DNA from: Bradyrhizobium sp. ORS 285
Lineage (GTDB): Bacteria; Pseudomonadota; Alphaproteobacteria; Rhizobiales; Xanthobacteraceae
DNA: 64,000 nucleotides
Assembly: GCF_900176205.1 (NCBI RefSeq)
Contig: NZ_LT859959.1
Coordinates: 2,046,001 to 2,110,000, forward strand
Reading direction: 5' to 3'
Notes under the pieces: generated by a model
Told to the model about the DNA's origin: nothing
Databases searched by the model: none
What the model saw: the letters and a program-made list of their open reading frames with translations, nothing else
Translations under genes and position numbers: made by a program
Shown here: positions 16,002 to 25,556 of the stretch, in pieces
How the letters are laid out: each line of letters begins with the position of its first letter
Numbering within the stretch: position 1 is the first letter of the stretch

Positions 16002-18236
16002 ATGGATCAACTCACTGACAGGGCGGACGCCCTGACGCAGGCCGCTTTCAGTTTGCGCAAGGCCAAGATCAGCGAAGGTCGGCCGTTCCCGCTCGGCGCG
16101 ACCTGGGACGGCCTCGGCGTCAACTTTGCGATCTTTTCGGCTCACGCGACCAAGGTCGAACTGTGTTTGTTCGACGAGACCGGCGAGACCGAGTTAGAGC
16201 GCATCGAGCTGCCGGAATACACCGACGAGGTCTGGCACGGTTATCTGCCGACCGCGCGTCCCGGCACCGTCTATGGCTATCGGGTGCACGGGCCGTATGA
16301 GCCCGACGCCGGTCACCGCTTCAATCCGAACAAGCTCGTGATCGACCCCTATGCCAAGCAGCTCGTAGGCCAACTGCGCTGGGGGCCCGAGCTGTTCGGC
16401 TATCAGCTCGACCATGCCGACAAGGATCTCTCCTTCGACGATCGAGACAGCGCGCCGTTGATGCTGAAGTGCCGGGTGATCGATCCTGCCTTCACCTGGG
16501 GCACCGCGCGCAAGCCGGAAATCCCGTGGGAGCGGACGATCTTCTACGAGATGCACGTCAAGGGCTTTACCAAGCTGCATCCGCTGGTGCCGGAGGCCGA
16601 TCGCGGCACCTTCGCCGGCCTCGCGCATCACGACATTCCCGCGTATCTGCGCTCGCTCGGCATCACCTCGGCCGAGCTGCTTCCGATCCATGCCTTCATC
16701 GACGACAGTTATCTGGTCGACAAAGGCCTGCGCAACTACTGGGGCTATAACTCCATCGCCTTCTTCGCGCCCGAGCCGCGCTATCTGAAGACGCCGCTCG
16801 CGACCGAATTCAAGACCATGGTCAACCAGTTCCACGCCAACGGCATCGAGGTCATCCTCGACGTGGTCTATAACCACACCGCCGAAGGCAACGAGCTCGG
16901 CCCGACGCTGTCGTTCAAGGGCATCGACAATGCCAGCTACTACCGGCTGCTGCCGGACCAGAAGCGCTACTACATCAACGACACCGGCACCGGCAACACG
17001 GTGAACCTGTCGCATCAGCGTGTCCTCCAGCTCGTCGCGGACTCGTTGCGATATTGGGCGACCGAGATGCGCGTCGACGGCTTCCGCTTCGACCTCGCCA
17101 CGATCCTGGCGCGCGAGCCCTATGGCTTCGACGAGGGCGGCGGCTTTCTCGATGCCTGCCGCCAGGACCCGGTGCTGTCGGGCGTCAAGCTCATCGCCGA
17201 GCCCTGGGACATCGGCCCGGGCGGCTATCAGGTCGGCCAGTTTCCGCCGGGCTGGGCGGAGTGGAACGACAAGTTCCGCGACACCACGCGCGCGTTCTGG
17301 AAGGGCGATGCCGGCACCATCGCCGATTTCGCCAAGCGCATCTCCGGCTCCGGCGACCTGTTCAACAAGCGCGGCCGCCGTCCGTGGGCGAGCGTCAATT
17401 TCATCACCGCGCATGACGGCTTCAACCTCAACGATCTCGTCTCCTACAACGACAAGCACAATGAGGCGAACGGCGAGGACAATCGCGACGGCCACAGCAA
17501 CAACCATTCCTGGAATTGCGGCGTCGAGGGGCCGACCGACGATGCCGAGATCACGGCCTTGCGCGAACGCCAGAAGCGCAACATGCTGGCGACGATGCTG
17601 CTGTCGCACGGCACGCCGATGCTGCTCGCCGGCGACGAGTTCGGGCACACCCAGCACGGCAACAACAACGCCTATGCCCAGGACAACGAGATCAGCTGGC
17701 TCGACTGGATGGGCATCACCTCGCCAGGGCGGCAGCTGCGCGAGTTCACGCGCAAGCTGATCGCGGTGCGCAAGGCGTTTCCGATCCTGTACCGGTCGCG
17801 CTTCCTGGTCGGCTCGCTCAACGAGGAACTCGACGTCAAGGATGTGACCTGGCTCGATCCGTCCGGCGAGGAGATGGCCACGGAGCAGTGGACCGACGGC
17901 CATGCGCGCTGCTTCGGCATGCTGCTCGACGGCCGTGCCCAGGAGACCGGGGTCAAGCGGCGCGGCTCGGATGCGACGCTTCTCTTGATCTACAATGCGC
18001 ATTTCGACGTGGTGAACTTCACCTTGCCCTCGGTGCCCGAGGGGCACAACTGGCTGGCGCTGATCGACACCAACCAGCCGGATGCCCAGGTGCAGTCGCT
18101 GCCGTTCGGCCATGTCTACGAGGTCACCGGACGATCGATGGTGGCGCTCGGCCTGTCCTCGCAGCAGCAGCCGATGCGCGGCCTGCGCCACGGCCTCGGG
18201 GCGCTGCTGGATATCGCGGAGACGCCGCTGGGGTAG
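16002..18236 (+). CDS. glgX: Glycogen debranching enzyme GlgX
   Basis: A 744-residue GH13 isoamylase-type enzyme that hydrolyses alpha-1,6 branches of glycogen trimmed by phosphorylase. An N-terminal CBM48-like module (LGATWDGLGVNFAIFSAHA) precedes the barrel. Catalytic residues are visible: nucleophile Asp364 (VDGFRFDLA), acid/base Glu400 (IAEPWDIG) and Asp472 (TAHDGFNL); the DVVYNHTAEG block is also intact. Length is slightly above E. coli GlgX (about 657) and typical for rhizobia. ATG 16002 follows GGGGGC. It comes after the DUF3606 gene and is followed by a dispersed palindrome; no other glg gene is in the window. Confidence 0.96.
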   Translation: MDQLTDRADALTQAAFSLRKAKISEGRPFPLGATWDGLGVNFAIFSAHATKVELCLFDETGETELERIELPEYTDEVWHGYLPTARPGTVYGYRVHGPYEPDAGHRFNPNKLVIDPYAKQLVGQLRWGPELFGYQLDHADKDLSFDDRDSAPLMLKCRVIDPAFTWGTARKPEIPWERTIFYEMHVKGFTKLHPLVPEADRGTFAGLAHHDIPAYLRSLGITSAELLPIHAFIDDSYLVDKGLRNYWGYNSIAFFAPEPRYLKTPLATEFKTMVNQFHANGIEVILDVVYNHTAEGNELGPTLSFKGIDNASYYRLLPDQKRYYINDTGTGNTVNLSHQRVLQLVADSLRYWATEMRVDGFRFDLATILAREPYGFDEGGGFLDACRQDPVLSGVKLIAEPWDIGPGGYQVGQFPPGWAEWNDKFRDTTRAFWKGDAGTIADFAKRISGSGDLFNKRGRRPWASVNFITAHDGFNLNDLVSYNDKHNEANGEDNRDGHSNNHSWNCGVEGPTDDAEITALRERQKRNMLATMLLSHGTPMLLAGDEFGHTQHGNNNAYAQDNEISWLDWMGITSPGRQLREFTRKLIAVRKAFPILYRSRFLVGSLNEELDVKDVTWLDPSGEEMATEQWTDGHARCFGMLLDGRAQETGVKRRGSDATLLLIYNAHFDVVNFTLPSVPEGHNWLALIDTNQPDAQVQSLPFGHVYEVTGRSMVALGLSSQQQPMRGLRHGLGALLDIAETPLG

Positions 18237-18293
18237 GGGTTTTGGGGGATTGTTGTTAGACGCGTGGGAGCAGGTTCGCCTGCGGCCGTCCTT

Positions 18294-18443
18294 CGAGACG
18301 CGCGCCCATGGGCGCGCTCCTCAGGACGAGGGCGGTTTTTGTTGCACGAGTGGCATGAGGCCAGCTGAGTTCGAGCTTGGCCACTCCACCTCGAAAGTTG
18401 CTGACCCTCAGGGTGAGGAGCGCGCCGCTTGGCGCGCGTCTCG
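18294..18443. repeat. Dispersed inverted repeat, family B (150 bp)
   Basis: Imperfect 30-bp arms (outer part CGAGACGCGCGCC, inner part GGCGCGCTCCTCA, each with its complement on the far side) flank about 90 bp. Each arm is itself a small palindrome. I recognise the CTCAGGGTGAGGAGCGCG-type strings as a widespread rhizobial intergenic repeat. It lies between the convergent glgX and lysR genes. Confidence 0.75.
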
Positions 18444-18497
18444 AACCATGAGGCCGAGCTGTTGCGGCATCGTCAGCTCGCGGCAAACGGCCGTGCC

Positions 18498-19415
18498 TCA
18501 CGCCCCCCGCGCGTACTTCGCCAGCCGCCGCTCCAGAACAACGAGCATCGCCTCGCGCGCAGGATCGCGCGAGCCGCGCAGCCACGCCGCGGCCAACGGG
18601 AGCCGTCCCGCGGTGCTGCCGCGCTTCAGCCGGAGCGGCACGAAGCGCACCCCGGACACCGCGAGACGCGACGTCCACCGCGGCACGATGGCGATGCCGA
18701 GCCGTGCGGCGACCAGATGCACGATGGTCTGCTTCTCGTCGGCGATCTGCGCCACCTCGGGCGTCAGCCCGGCCTGCGCGAACAGCTTCATCGTGAGATC
18801 GTGGCTGTGCGGCCGCGACCGGCGGTCCGGCACGATCAGCGGCTGGTCGGCGATGTCGGCCAGCGACACCGACGCACGCGCGGCCAGCCGGTGCCGCTGC
18901 GGCAATGCCACCACGGCGCTCTCGCTGAGCAGCGTGCGGAATTCGAGTCGGGAGTCGCTCCGCTCCGGTGGCCTGACGAAGGCGATGTCGAGCGCGCCCG
19001 AGAGCAGCTTCGGCAACAGCCGGATGGTCTTCTCCTCCATGAGCTGCACGGCGATCTCGGGAAACGCCTCCCGGAAGTCATGCAGCAGTTGCGGCAGCAG
19101 GCCCGCAGCCGCGCTATCGACGGCGCCCACACGGAGCTTTTGCGCCCGCCCGCCGCGCGCCCGGCGGCGAAACGACGTCTCCACCGCCTCGACTTTCGCC
19201 AGGATGCTACGCGCGTCGCGCAGCAGCGCGCTCCCGTGCTCAGTCAGGGACACCGCGCGGGTCGTCCGCATGAACATCCGGGTCGCGAGGTTGTCCTCCA
19301 ACAGCTTGATCTGGCGTCCCAGCGCCGAGGGCTGCATTTGCAGCCGCTGCGCCGCCTTGCCGAAATGCAGCTCCTCGGCGGCGGCGACGAAGCAGCGAAG
19401 CTGGTGCAATTCCAT
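18498..19415 (-). CDS. LysR-family transcriptional regulator
   Basis: A 305-residue LysR protein. The N-terminal helix-turn-helix (1-60: LRCFVAAAEELHFGKAAQRLQMQPSALGRQI) is standard; residues 90-290 form the periplasmic-binding-fold effector domain (LRVGAVDSAAAGLLPQLL...). It is divergent from an MFS carrier and a tartrate-type dehydrogenase with about 120 bp between, the usual layout for a LysR activator and its target operon. The likely inducer is the carrier's substrate, perhaps tartrate or a related hydroxy acid. A palindromic site is visible at 19438-19460. Confidence 0.93.
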   Translation of the reverse strand: MELHQLRCFVAAAEELHFGKAAQRLQMQPSALGRQIKLLEDNLATRMFMRTTRAVSLTEHGSALLRDARSILAKVEAVETSFRRRARGGRAQKLRVGAVDSAAAGLLPQLLHDFREAFPEIAVQLMEEKTIRLLPKLLSGALDIAFVRPPERSDSRLEFRTLLSESAVVALPQRHRLAARASVSLADIADQPLIVPDRRSRPHSHDLTMKLFAQAGLTPEVAQIADEKQTIVHLVAARLGIAIVPRWTSRLAVSGVRFVPLRLKRGSTAGRLPLAAAWLRGSRDPAREAMLVVLERRLAKYARGA

Positions 19416-19437
19416 CAGACACGATCCCCGGTCGGCG

Positions 19438-19460
19438 ATTATATCATTTTTTTGTATAAT
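19438..19460. promoter_or_regulatory. AT-rich palindrome, candidate LysR operator
   Basis: ATTATA and TATAAT arms are separated by 11 bp, making an ATAT-N7-GTAT pattern like LysR sites. It lies 22 bp upstream of the lysR start and 78 bp upstream of the MFS gene. Confidence 0.5.
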
Positions 19461-19537
19461 GTCCGGGACATTGATGCCAGCCCCTCAAGCCGCCTACCGT
19501 CCTCGGACAATGAAAAGACGCGTGGTGGGAGGTGACG

Positions 19538-20833
19538 ATGGCCGGGGACTTGGAAGCGCGCGTGCTGCGCAAGATCACGATCCGCATCGTCCCCTTCATC
19601 ATGCTGCTCTACTTCGTAGCCTTTATCGATCGCGTGAATGTCGGCTTCGCGGCGTTGACCATGAACAAGGATATCGGCCTGTCGGCCTCGGCCTATGGCT
19701 TCGGCGCCGGCATCTTCTTCTGGGGCTATTTCCTGTTCGAGGTTCCCTCCAACCTCGCGCTCGAGAAGTTCGGCGCGCGGATCTGGATCGCGCGGGTGAT
19801 GATCACCTGGGGACTTGTGTCGGGCGCGATAGCCTTCGTCCAGGGTCCGATGAGCTTCTACGTGCTGCGTTTCCTGCTCGGTGCGGCGGAAGCAGGGTTC
19901 TTTCCAGGCATCATTCTCTATCTGTCCTACTGGTTCCCCGCGCGGCAGCGCGCCGCCGTGACCGCTCTGTTCATGGCGGCCGCGCCGCTGTCGACCGTCC
20001 TGGGATCGCCGGTGTCGGGCGCGCTGCTGGAGATGGACGGCATTTTTGGCTTCAAGGGTTGGCAGTGGCTGTTCCTGATCGAGGCAATCCCGGCGGTGCT
20101 GCTCGGCTTCGTCGTGCTCGGCTACATGACCGACCGCCCGGAGCAGGCCCGCTGGCTCCCCGACGACGAGCGCGACTGGCTGGTGCGGACCATGAACACG
20201 GAGCGCGCGAGCAAGGCGTCCACCGCCAGCCACGGTGTCTGGCGCGGCCTCACCGACATCCGCGTACTGGCGCTCGCGCTGGTCTATTTCGGCACATCCG
20301 CCGGCCTCTACACGCTCGGCGTCTGGGCGCCCCAGATCATCAAGCAGTTCGGCCTGTCGTCGCTCGCCGTCGGCTTCCTGAATGCGGTTCCGCCAACGAT
20401 CGCGGTCGTCGTCATGATCCTCTGGGCGCGGCATTCCGACCGGACAGCCGAGCGGACCTGGCACGTCGTGCTGGCTTGCGTGCTTGCGGCCGTTGGCCTT
20501 TGGTTGGCGGGGGTGTCGACAGGCGTCGCCGCAGTGCTCGCCGCGCTCACGCTCGTCAATGTCGGCATCTCCTCCTCGAAGCCGCCGCTGTGGAGCATGC
20601 CGACCATGTTCCTGTCCGGTTCGGCCGCCGCGGCTGGGATCGCCACCATCAACTCGATCGGCAATCTTGGCGGCTTCGTTGGCCCGGCCATGATCGGCTG
20701 GATCAAGGACCAGACCGGCAGCTTCGAAGGCGGCCTCTATTTCGTCGCCGGCCTGCTGGTGGTCTCGGCGCTGCTGACCTTGTTGCTCGCGCGATCACAA
20801 CATGCGAAGGCCGCAGCGGCCACGCAGTCCTGA
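19538..20833 (+). CDS. MFS transporter, anion:cation symporter family (tartrate-type)
   Basis: A 431-residue carrier with twelve predicted membrane helices. IVPFIMLLYFVAFIDRVNVGFAALTM and GFGAGIFFWGYFLFEVPSNL are the hallmark opening of the ACS family, which includes tartrate (TtuB), phthalate and glucarate symporters. GGGAGG is 5 bp before ATG 19538. A tartrate-dehydrogenase-like gene follows 22 bp downstream and a LysR gene is divergent, so uptake and breakdown of tartrate or a close relative is the likely job. The substrate is inferred from context. Confidence 0.87.
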   Translation: MAGDLEARVLRKITIRIVPFIMLLYFVAFIDRVNVGFAALTMNKDIGLSASAYGFGAGIFFWGYFLFEVPSNLALEKFGARIWIARVMITWGLVSGAIAFVQGPMSFYVLRFLLGAAEAGFFPGIILYLSYWFPARQRAAVTALFMAAAPLSTVLGSPVSGALLEMDGIFGFKGWQWLFLIEAIPAVLLGFVVLGYMTDRPEQARWLPDDERDWLVRTMNTERASKASTASHGVWRGLTDIRVLALALVYFGTSAGLYTLGVWAPQIIKQFGLSSLAVGFLNAVPPTIAVVVMILWARHSDRTAERTWHVVLACVLAAVGLWLAGVSTGVAAVLAALTLVNVGISSSKPPLWSMPTMFLSGSAAAAGIATINSIGNLGGFVGPAMIGWIKDQTGSFEGGLYFVAGLLVVSALLTLLLARSQHAKAAAATQS

Positions 20834-20855
20834 CCCCTCACACGGAGCTCTTTTC

Positions 20856-21929
20856 ATGCGCACCCATTCCATCGCCGCCATCCCCGCCGACGGCATCGGT
20901 CCCGAGGTCATCTCCGCCGGGGTCCAAGTCCTGGAGGCGCTGGCCAAGCGAGCCGGTGACATCAGCTTCAACGTCAAGACCTTCGACTGGGGCTCGGACT
21001 ACTACAAGAAGCACGGCGTGATGATGCCGGCCGACGGTCTCGCTGAACTGAAAAAGTTCGATGCGATCTATTTCGGCGCGGTCGGCGCGCCTGACGTACC
21101 CGACCACATCACGCTATGGGGCCTGCGGCTGCCGATCTGCCAAGGCTTCGATCAATACGCCAATGTGCGCCCGACCAAGATCCTCCCCGGAGTGGCCTCG
21201 CCGCTGCGCAATGTCGGCGTCGGCGATCTCGACTGGGTGATCGTGCGCGAGAACTCCGAAGGCGAATATGCCGGGATGGGCGGCCGTGCCCATCGCGGCC
21301 TGCCCGAGGAGGTCGGCACCGAAGTCGCCGTCTTCACCCGCGTCGGCGTCACCCGCATCATGCGCTACGCCTTCAAACTCGCGCAGTCGCGGCCGCGCAA
21401 GTTCTTGACCGTCGTCACCAAGTCGAACGCGCAGCGCCATGGCATGGTGATGTGGGACGAGATCGCCGCCGAGGTCTCCAGCGAATTCCCCGACGTGACC
21501 TGGGACAAGATGCTGGTCGATGCGATGACGGTGCGCATGACCCTGCAGCCGAAGAGCCTCGACACCATCGTCGCGACCAACCTGCACGCCGACATCCTGT
21601 CCGATCTCGCCGGCGCGCTCGCCGGCAGCCTCGGCGTCGCGCCGACCGGCAACATCGATCCGGAGCGGCGCTTCCCGTCGATGTTCGAGCCGATCCACGG
21701 CTCGGCGTTCGACATCACCGGGAAGGGCATCGCCAATCCCGTCGCGACGTTCTGGACGGGCGCGCAGATGCTCGAGCATCTCGGCGAGACCGACGCGGCC
21801 ATCAGGCTGATGGCGGCGGTGGAGAAGGTGTGTGCAGCCGGCATTCTCACGCCGGATGTGGGCGGCAAGGCGACCACCAAGGAGGTGACGGACGCCGTCA
21901 TCGACGCGATCCATGGCTCGAATGTCTGA
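20856..21929 (+). CDS. ttuC: Tartrate dehydrogenase/decarboxylase-like (beta-decarboxylating dehydrogenase)
   Basis: A 357-residue member of the isocitrate/isopropylmalate dehydrogenase family. The AIPADGIGPEV start, the WVIVRENSEGEYAG substrate loop, TVVTKSNAQRHGMVMWDEI, the metal-binding TNLHADILSDLAG and FEPIHGSAFDITGKGIANPVA are all intact. TtuC/Tdh enzymes oxidise tartrate or D-malate with NAD and divalent metal; LeuB proper is less likely because of the WGLRLPICQGFDQYANVRP insertion and the transporter context. CGGAG precedes ATG 20856. Forms an operon with the MFS gene. Confidence 0.9.
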   Translation: MRTHSIAAIPADGIGPEVISAGVQVLEALAKRAGDISFNVKTFDWGSDYYKKHGVMMPADGLAELKKFDAIYFGAVGAPDVPDHITLWGLRLPICQGFDQYANVRPTKILPGVASPLRNVGVGDLDWVIVRENSEGEYAGMGGRAHRGLPEEVGTEVAVFTRVGVTRIMRYAFKLAQSRPRKFLTVVTKSNAQRHGMVMWDEIAAEVSSEFPDVTWDKMLVDAMTVRMTLQPKSLDTIVATNLHADILSDLAGALAGSLGVAPTGNIDPERRFPSMFEPIHGSAFDITGKGIANPVATFWTGAQMLEHLGETDAAIRLMAAVEKVCAAGILTPDVGGKATTKEVTDAVIDAIHGSNV

Positions 21930-22086
21930 CGCGTGCCTTTGCCCCGTACAATCTCGGCGTGTTCGGGGTTGCGCTTGCAATGGGCGCCGTGGGCGGTATA
22001 TCAGCCGCTTCCGCTGCGTCCACGCATGCTCCAGGGCATGCGCGTCATAGAGATGCGATAAGAGGGTTGGGGAGAAAGGACACATC

Positions 22087-23505
22087 ATGCGTCGTCACCG
22101 TCGAGCCAAGATCGTCGCGACCGTCGGCCCCGCCAGCAATTCACCTGACATGCTGAAGGGGTTGTTCCTCGCTGGTGTCGATACGTTCCGTCTTAATTTC
22201 AGCCACGGCACGCAGGCCGATCACGCCAAAGTCCACGCCGCGATCCGCGCGCTCGAGAAAGAGGTGCAGCGGCCGATCGGCATTCTGATGGATCTGCAGG
22301 GCCCGAAAATTCGTGTCGGCACCCTGCGCGACAAGAAGATCCAGGTCGAAGCCGGCGAAACGATCCGATTTGTGTTGAATGGGACCGAAGGCGATAAGAC
22401 GTCGATTCCGTTGCCGCATCCGGAGATCTTTGCGGCGGTCGCGCCCGGTCACGATCTTCTGATCGACGACGGCCGCGTGCGCGTGCGTGTCATCGGTCTT
22501 GGCGACGACTGGATCGAGGCCAAGGTGATCGTCAGCGGCGCGATCTCCAATCACAAGGGCGTCAATCTGCCGGGCACGATTCTGGAGCTGTCGCCGCTGA
22601 CGGCGAAGGATCGCTCCGATCTCGCGTTCGGCCTCGAGCTCGGCGTCGACTGGGTGGCGCTGTCTTTCGTGCAGAAACCGTCCGACGTGCTGGAGGCGAG
22701 GGGTCTGATCAACGGCCGCGCCGGCATCATGTCCAAGATCGAGAAGCCGGCCGCGCTCGATCGCATCGACGACATCATCCAGCTGTCGGATGCGATCATG
22801 GTGGCGCGCGGCGATCTCGGTGTAGAAATCCCGAATGAGGACGTGCCGGGCAAGCAGAAGGAGCTGGTGCGCGCCTGCCGGCTCGCGGTGAAGCCGGTGA
22901 TCGTGGCGACGCAGATGCTGGACTCGATGGTGGCGACGCCGACGCCGACGCGCGCCGAGGTCTCCGACGTCGCGACCGCGATCTATGACGGCGCCGACGC
23001 GGTGATGCTGTCGGCGGAATCGGCCAGCGGGCAATATCCGCGTGAGGCAGTCGCGATGATGGACAGCATCATCAAGGCGACCGAGAAGCACAAGATGTAC
23101 GGCTCGATCATCCAGGCGACGCAGCCCGACGAAGAGCAGACACCGCCGCATGCGGTCGCCACCGCGGCAGCCGACCTCGCCTCCGCGATTCACGCCAAGG
23201 CGATCGTGGCCTACACGTCGAGCGGCACCTCGGCGTCGCGCGTCGCGCGCAAGCGACCGAGCCTGCCGATCCTCGCGATCACGCCGAACGAGGACACCTC
23301 GCGGCGGATGTGCCTGTTGTGGGGCGCGCACAGCGTGCTGTCGCAGGACGTGCAGAGCTACGAGGAGATGGTCGAGCGCGCGACGTTCTTTGCCGTGCAG
23401 GAGGAATTCGCCGACAAGGGTGATCTGCTCGTCGTCGTCGCCGGCATTCCGTTCGCGCAGGCCGGCACCACCAACAATCTGCGCGTCGTCACCGTGCCCA
23501 GATAG
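22087..23505 (+). CDS. pyk: Pyruvate kinase
   Basis: A 472-residue glycolytic enzyme converting phosphoenolpyruvate and ADP to pyruvate and ATP. All landmark motifs are present: TVGPASNSPDML, MDLQGPKIRVG, SKIEKPAALDRIDDI with the catalytic Lys, MVARGDLGVEIP, and VATQMLDSMV; a B-domain and the C-terminal allosteric domain (AIVAYTSSGTSASRVARKRP) complete it. Length is standard. GGAGAAAGGA lies upstream of ATG 22087. The preceding 157 bp holds no gene. Confidence 0.97.
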   Translation: MRRHRRAKIVATVGPASNSPDMLKGLFLAGVDTFRLNFSHGTQADHAKVHAAIRALEKEVQRPIGILMDLQGPKIRVGTLRDKKIQVEAGETIRFVLNGTEGDKTSIPLPHPEIFAAVAPGHDLLIDDGRVRVRVIGLGDDWIEAKVIVSGAISNHKGVNLPGTILELSPLTAKDRSDLAFGLELGVDWVALSFVQKPSDVLEARGLINGRAGIMSKIEKPAALDRIDDIIQLSDAIMVARGDLGVEIPNEDVPGKQKELVRACRLAVKPVIVATQMLDSMVATPTPTRAEVSDVATAIYDGADAVMLSAESASGQYPREAVAMMDSIIKATEKHKMYGSIIQATQPDEEQTPPHAVATAAADLASAIHAKAIVAYTSSGTSASRVARKRPSLPILAITPNEDTSRRMCLLWGAHSVLSQDVQSYEEMVERATFFAVQEEFADKGDLLVVVAGIPFAQAGTTNNLRVVTVPR

Positions 23506-23696
23506 GAGGCAGCCGAATTCCCTGTGCGCGCCGCCCGCTTGTCGCCTGATTGTCGCACCCCGCTGGTATCGCGGGGCAGTGATGAAGACATCGTGAGTCG
23601 TCATGCGAACGGTGTCAGTCGCGATCCGGCAGGATGGGTTCTGCCGGTGCGGCGTTCGTCATCGCCGTGTCATCAGGGACTGTTAGGTGGGCGCGC

Positions 23697-24509
23697 ATGG
23701 GACTCGAGACTGCCGGTGAAGAAAGCCCGACCAAGCGCTTTCGCACGTTGTTCATCTCCGACGTTCATCTCGGAGCCCGCGGCTCGCAGGCCAATCTCCT
23801 GGTCGATTTCCTGCGCCACCACGATGCCGATACGATCTATCTGGTCGGCGACATCATCGACGGCTGGGCGCTGAAATCGAGCTGGCACTGGCCGCAGTCG
23901 CACAACGATCTCGTGCAGAAGATGCTGCGCAAGGCGCGCAAGGGCGCCAAGATCGTCTACGTGCCCGGCAATCACGACGAGTTCCTGCGCGGCTATTACG
24001 GCACGCATTTCGGCGGCATCGACGTCGTCGAGAACATCGTCCACACCGGCACCGACGGAAAGCGCTATCTCATCATTCACGGCGACATCTTCGATCTCGT
24101 CGTCCAGAACGCCCGCTGGCTCGCCCATCTCGGCGACAAGGCGTATGACTTCGCGATCCAGATGAATCGCTTGGTCAACTTCTTCCGCCGCATGTTCGGC
24201 GTGCCCTATTGGTCGCTGTCACAATGGGCCAAGCAGAAGGTCAAGAACGCGGTGAACTACATCGGCGCGTTCGAGACGGCGCTTGCCGCCGAGGCGCGGC
24301 GGCATGGCGCCGACGGCGTGATCTGCGGCCACATCCATTGCGCCGTGATCCGTGACCAGGATGGCATCCGCTACATGAATTGCGGCGACTGGGTCGAGAG
24401 CTGCACGGCGCTGGTCGAGCACGAGGACGGCCGGTTCGAGATCCTGACCTGGACCGATCCGCAGCGGCAGCCGGCCCCGGTTCCGCAGCTGGCCGCTCGC
24501 GCGGCCTGA
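23697..24509 (+). CDS. LpxH-like calcineurin-type metallophosphoesterase
   Basis: A 270-residue metallophosphoesterase with all family motifs: DVHLGARG, GDIIDGW, GNHDEFLRG, HGDIFD and GHIHCAV. It is most like the UDP-2,3-diacylglucosamine diphosphatase-type proteins (LpxH2/YbbF-like) of alphaproteobacteria, which act in or near lipid A synthesis, although several relatives have unknown substrates. ATG 23697 (MGLETAGEES) gives the right length; the in-frame start at 23634 adds a hydrophobic stretch with no support. It sits between pyk and a threonine dehydratase gene without obvious operon logic. Confidence 0.87.
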   Translation: MGLETAGEESPTKRFRTLFISDVHLGARGSQANLLVDFLRHHDADTIYLVGDIIDGWALKSSWHWPQSHNDLVQKMLRKARKGAKIVYVPGNHDEFLRGYYGTHFGGIDVVENIVHTGTDGKRYLIIHGDIFDLVVQNARWLAHLGDKAYDFAIQMNRLVNFFRRMFGVPYWSLSQWAKQKVKNAVNYIGAFETALAAEARRHGADGVICGHIHCAVIRDQDGIRYMNCGDWVESCTALVEHEDGRFEILTWTDPQRQPAPVPQLAARAA

Positions 24510-24556
24510 CATCGGCTCCCTTGCGCCTCGGCGAGCGGGCGCGGTAAAATTGGAGC

Positions 24557-25546
24557 ATGACAGCTCATGCTCCGATCCTCCCCGTAACCGCCGCCGACAT
24601 TGATGCGGCGGCGCGCGTGCTCGCGCCCGTCGCGGTGCGGACCCCGCTGCTGCCGGCTCCCGTGCTCAGCGATCAGTTCAAGGCGAACGTGTTCGTGAAG
24701 CCGGAGGTGCTGCAGCGGACCGGCTCCTTCAAGTTCCGCGGCGCCTACAACAAGCTGGCGTCGATCCCGGAAGCGGATCGCGCCAAGGGCGTCGTCGCCT
24801 TCTCTTCGGGCAATCACGCGCAGGGCGTCGCCCATGCCGCGACGCTGCTCGGCATGCACGCGACGATCGTGATGCCGTTGGATGCGCCAGTCGCCAAGCG
24901 CGAGCGCACCAAGGCGTTCGGCGCGGACGTCGTGCTGTATGATCGCGACCGCGAGGACCGCGAGGCGATCGCCCGCGACATCGCCAGCAAGCGCGGCTCG
25001 ACGGTGGTGCCGCCTTATGATGATCCCTACGTGATCGCCGGGCAGGGCACCGTCGGTCGCGAGATCGCTGAGGACCTGTCCGCACTTGGCCTCTCGCCCG
25101 ATACCGTGATCGTGCCGGCCTCCGGCGGTGGCCTGCTCGCGGGCGTGTCGACAGCGGTCAAGGCGCGTTTTCCGAGTACGCAGATGGTGGTGGCGGAGCC
25201 CAGGGGCTTCGACGACCACGCGCGCTCGCTGCGCGCCGGCCAGCGCGAGGCGCACGAGGCCAAGGGGCGCACCATCTGCGATGCGCTGATGGCGGCGATT
25301 CCCGGTGAGATCACCTTCGCCATCAACAGCCGGCTGCTGTCGGCTGCGGTCGAGGCTTCGGATGAGGAGGTCGGCCGCGCCGTCGGTTTTGCCTTCCGGG
25401 AGCTGAAGCTCGTCGTCGAGCCCGGCGGCTCGGTCGGACTCGCGGCCCTGCTGGCCGGCCGGCTCGATGTCGCGGGCAAGACGGTGGTGATCGTACTCTC
25501 CGGCGGCAATGTCGATGCCGATCTGTTTGCCAAGCTGATCGCCTGA
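24557..25546 (+). CDS. Threonine/serine dehydratase (PLP-dependent)
   Basis: A 329-residue fold-type II PLP enzyme. The cofactor Lys59 is in SFKFRGAYNKLA; SSGNHAQGVAHAA and PASGGGLLAG bind the phosphate, and VLSGGNVD closes the domain. Absence of the C-terminal regulatory ACT-like domain makes it the short catabolic type (TdcB or serine racemase-like) rather than biosynthetic IlvA. It deaminates threonine to 2-oxobutyrate or serine to pyruvate. Serine racemase activity cannot be excluded. It ends 10 bp before the convergent caspase-like gene. Confidence 0.9.
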   Translation: MTAHAPILPVTAADIDAAARVLAPVAVRTPLLPAPVLSDQFKANVFVKPEVLQRTGSFKFRGAYNKLASIPEADRAKGVVAFSSGNHAQGVAHAATLLGMHATIVMPLDAPVAKRERTKAFGADVVLYDRDREDREAIARDIASKRGSTVVPPYDDPYVIAGQGTVGREIAEDLSALGLSPDTVIVPASGGGLLAGVSTAVKARFPSTQMVVAEPRGFDDHARSLRAGQREAHEAKGRTICDALMAAIPGEITFAINSRLLSAAVEASDEEVGRAVGFAFRELKLVVEPGGSVGLAALLAGRLDVAGKTVVIVLSGGNVDADLFAKLIA

Positions 25547-25556
25547 CATTCAGGCC

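Noticed and set aside
16194..18191. 665-codon antisense ORF over glgX
   Set aside because: GlgX has all catalytic motifs on the plus strand; the antisense product has only low-complexity charged sequence.
23558..23576. CCCCGC/GCGGGG hairpin after pyk
   Set aside because: Six-bp stem without a T-run; too weak to call a terminator in GC-rich DNA.
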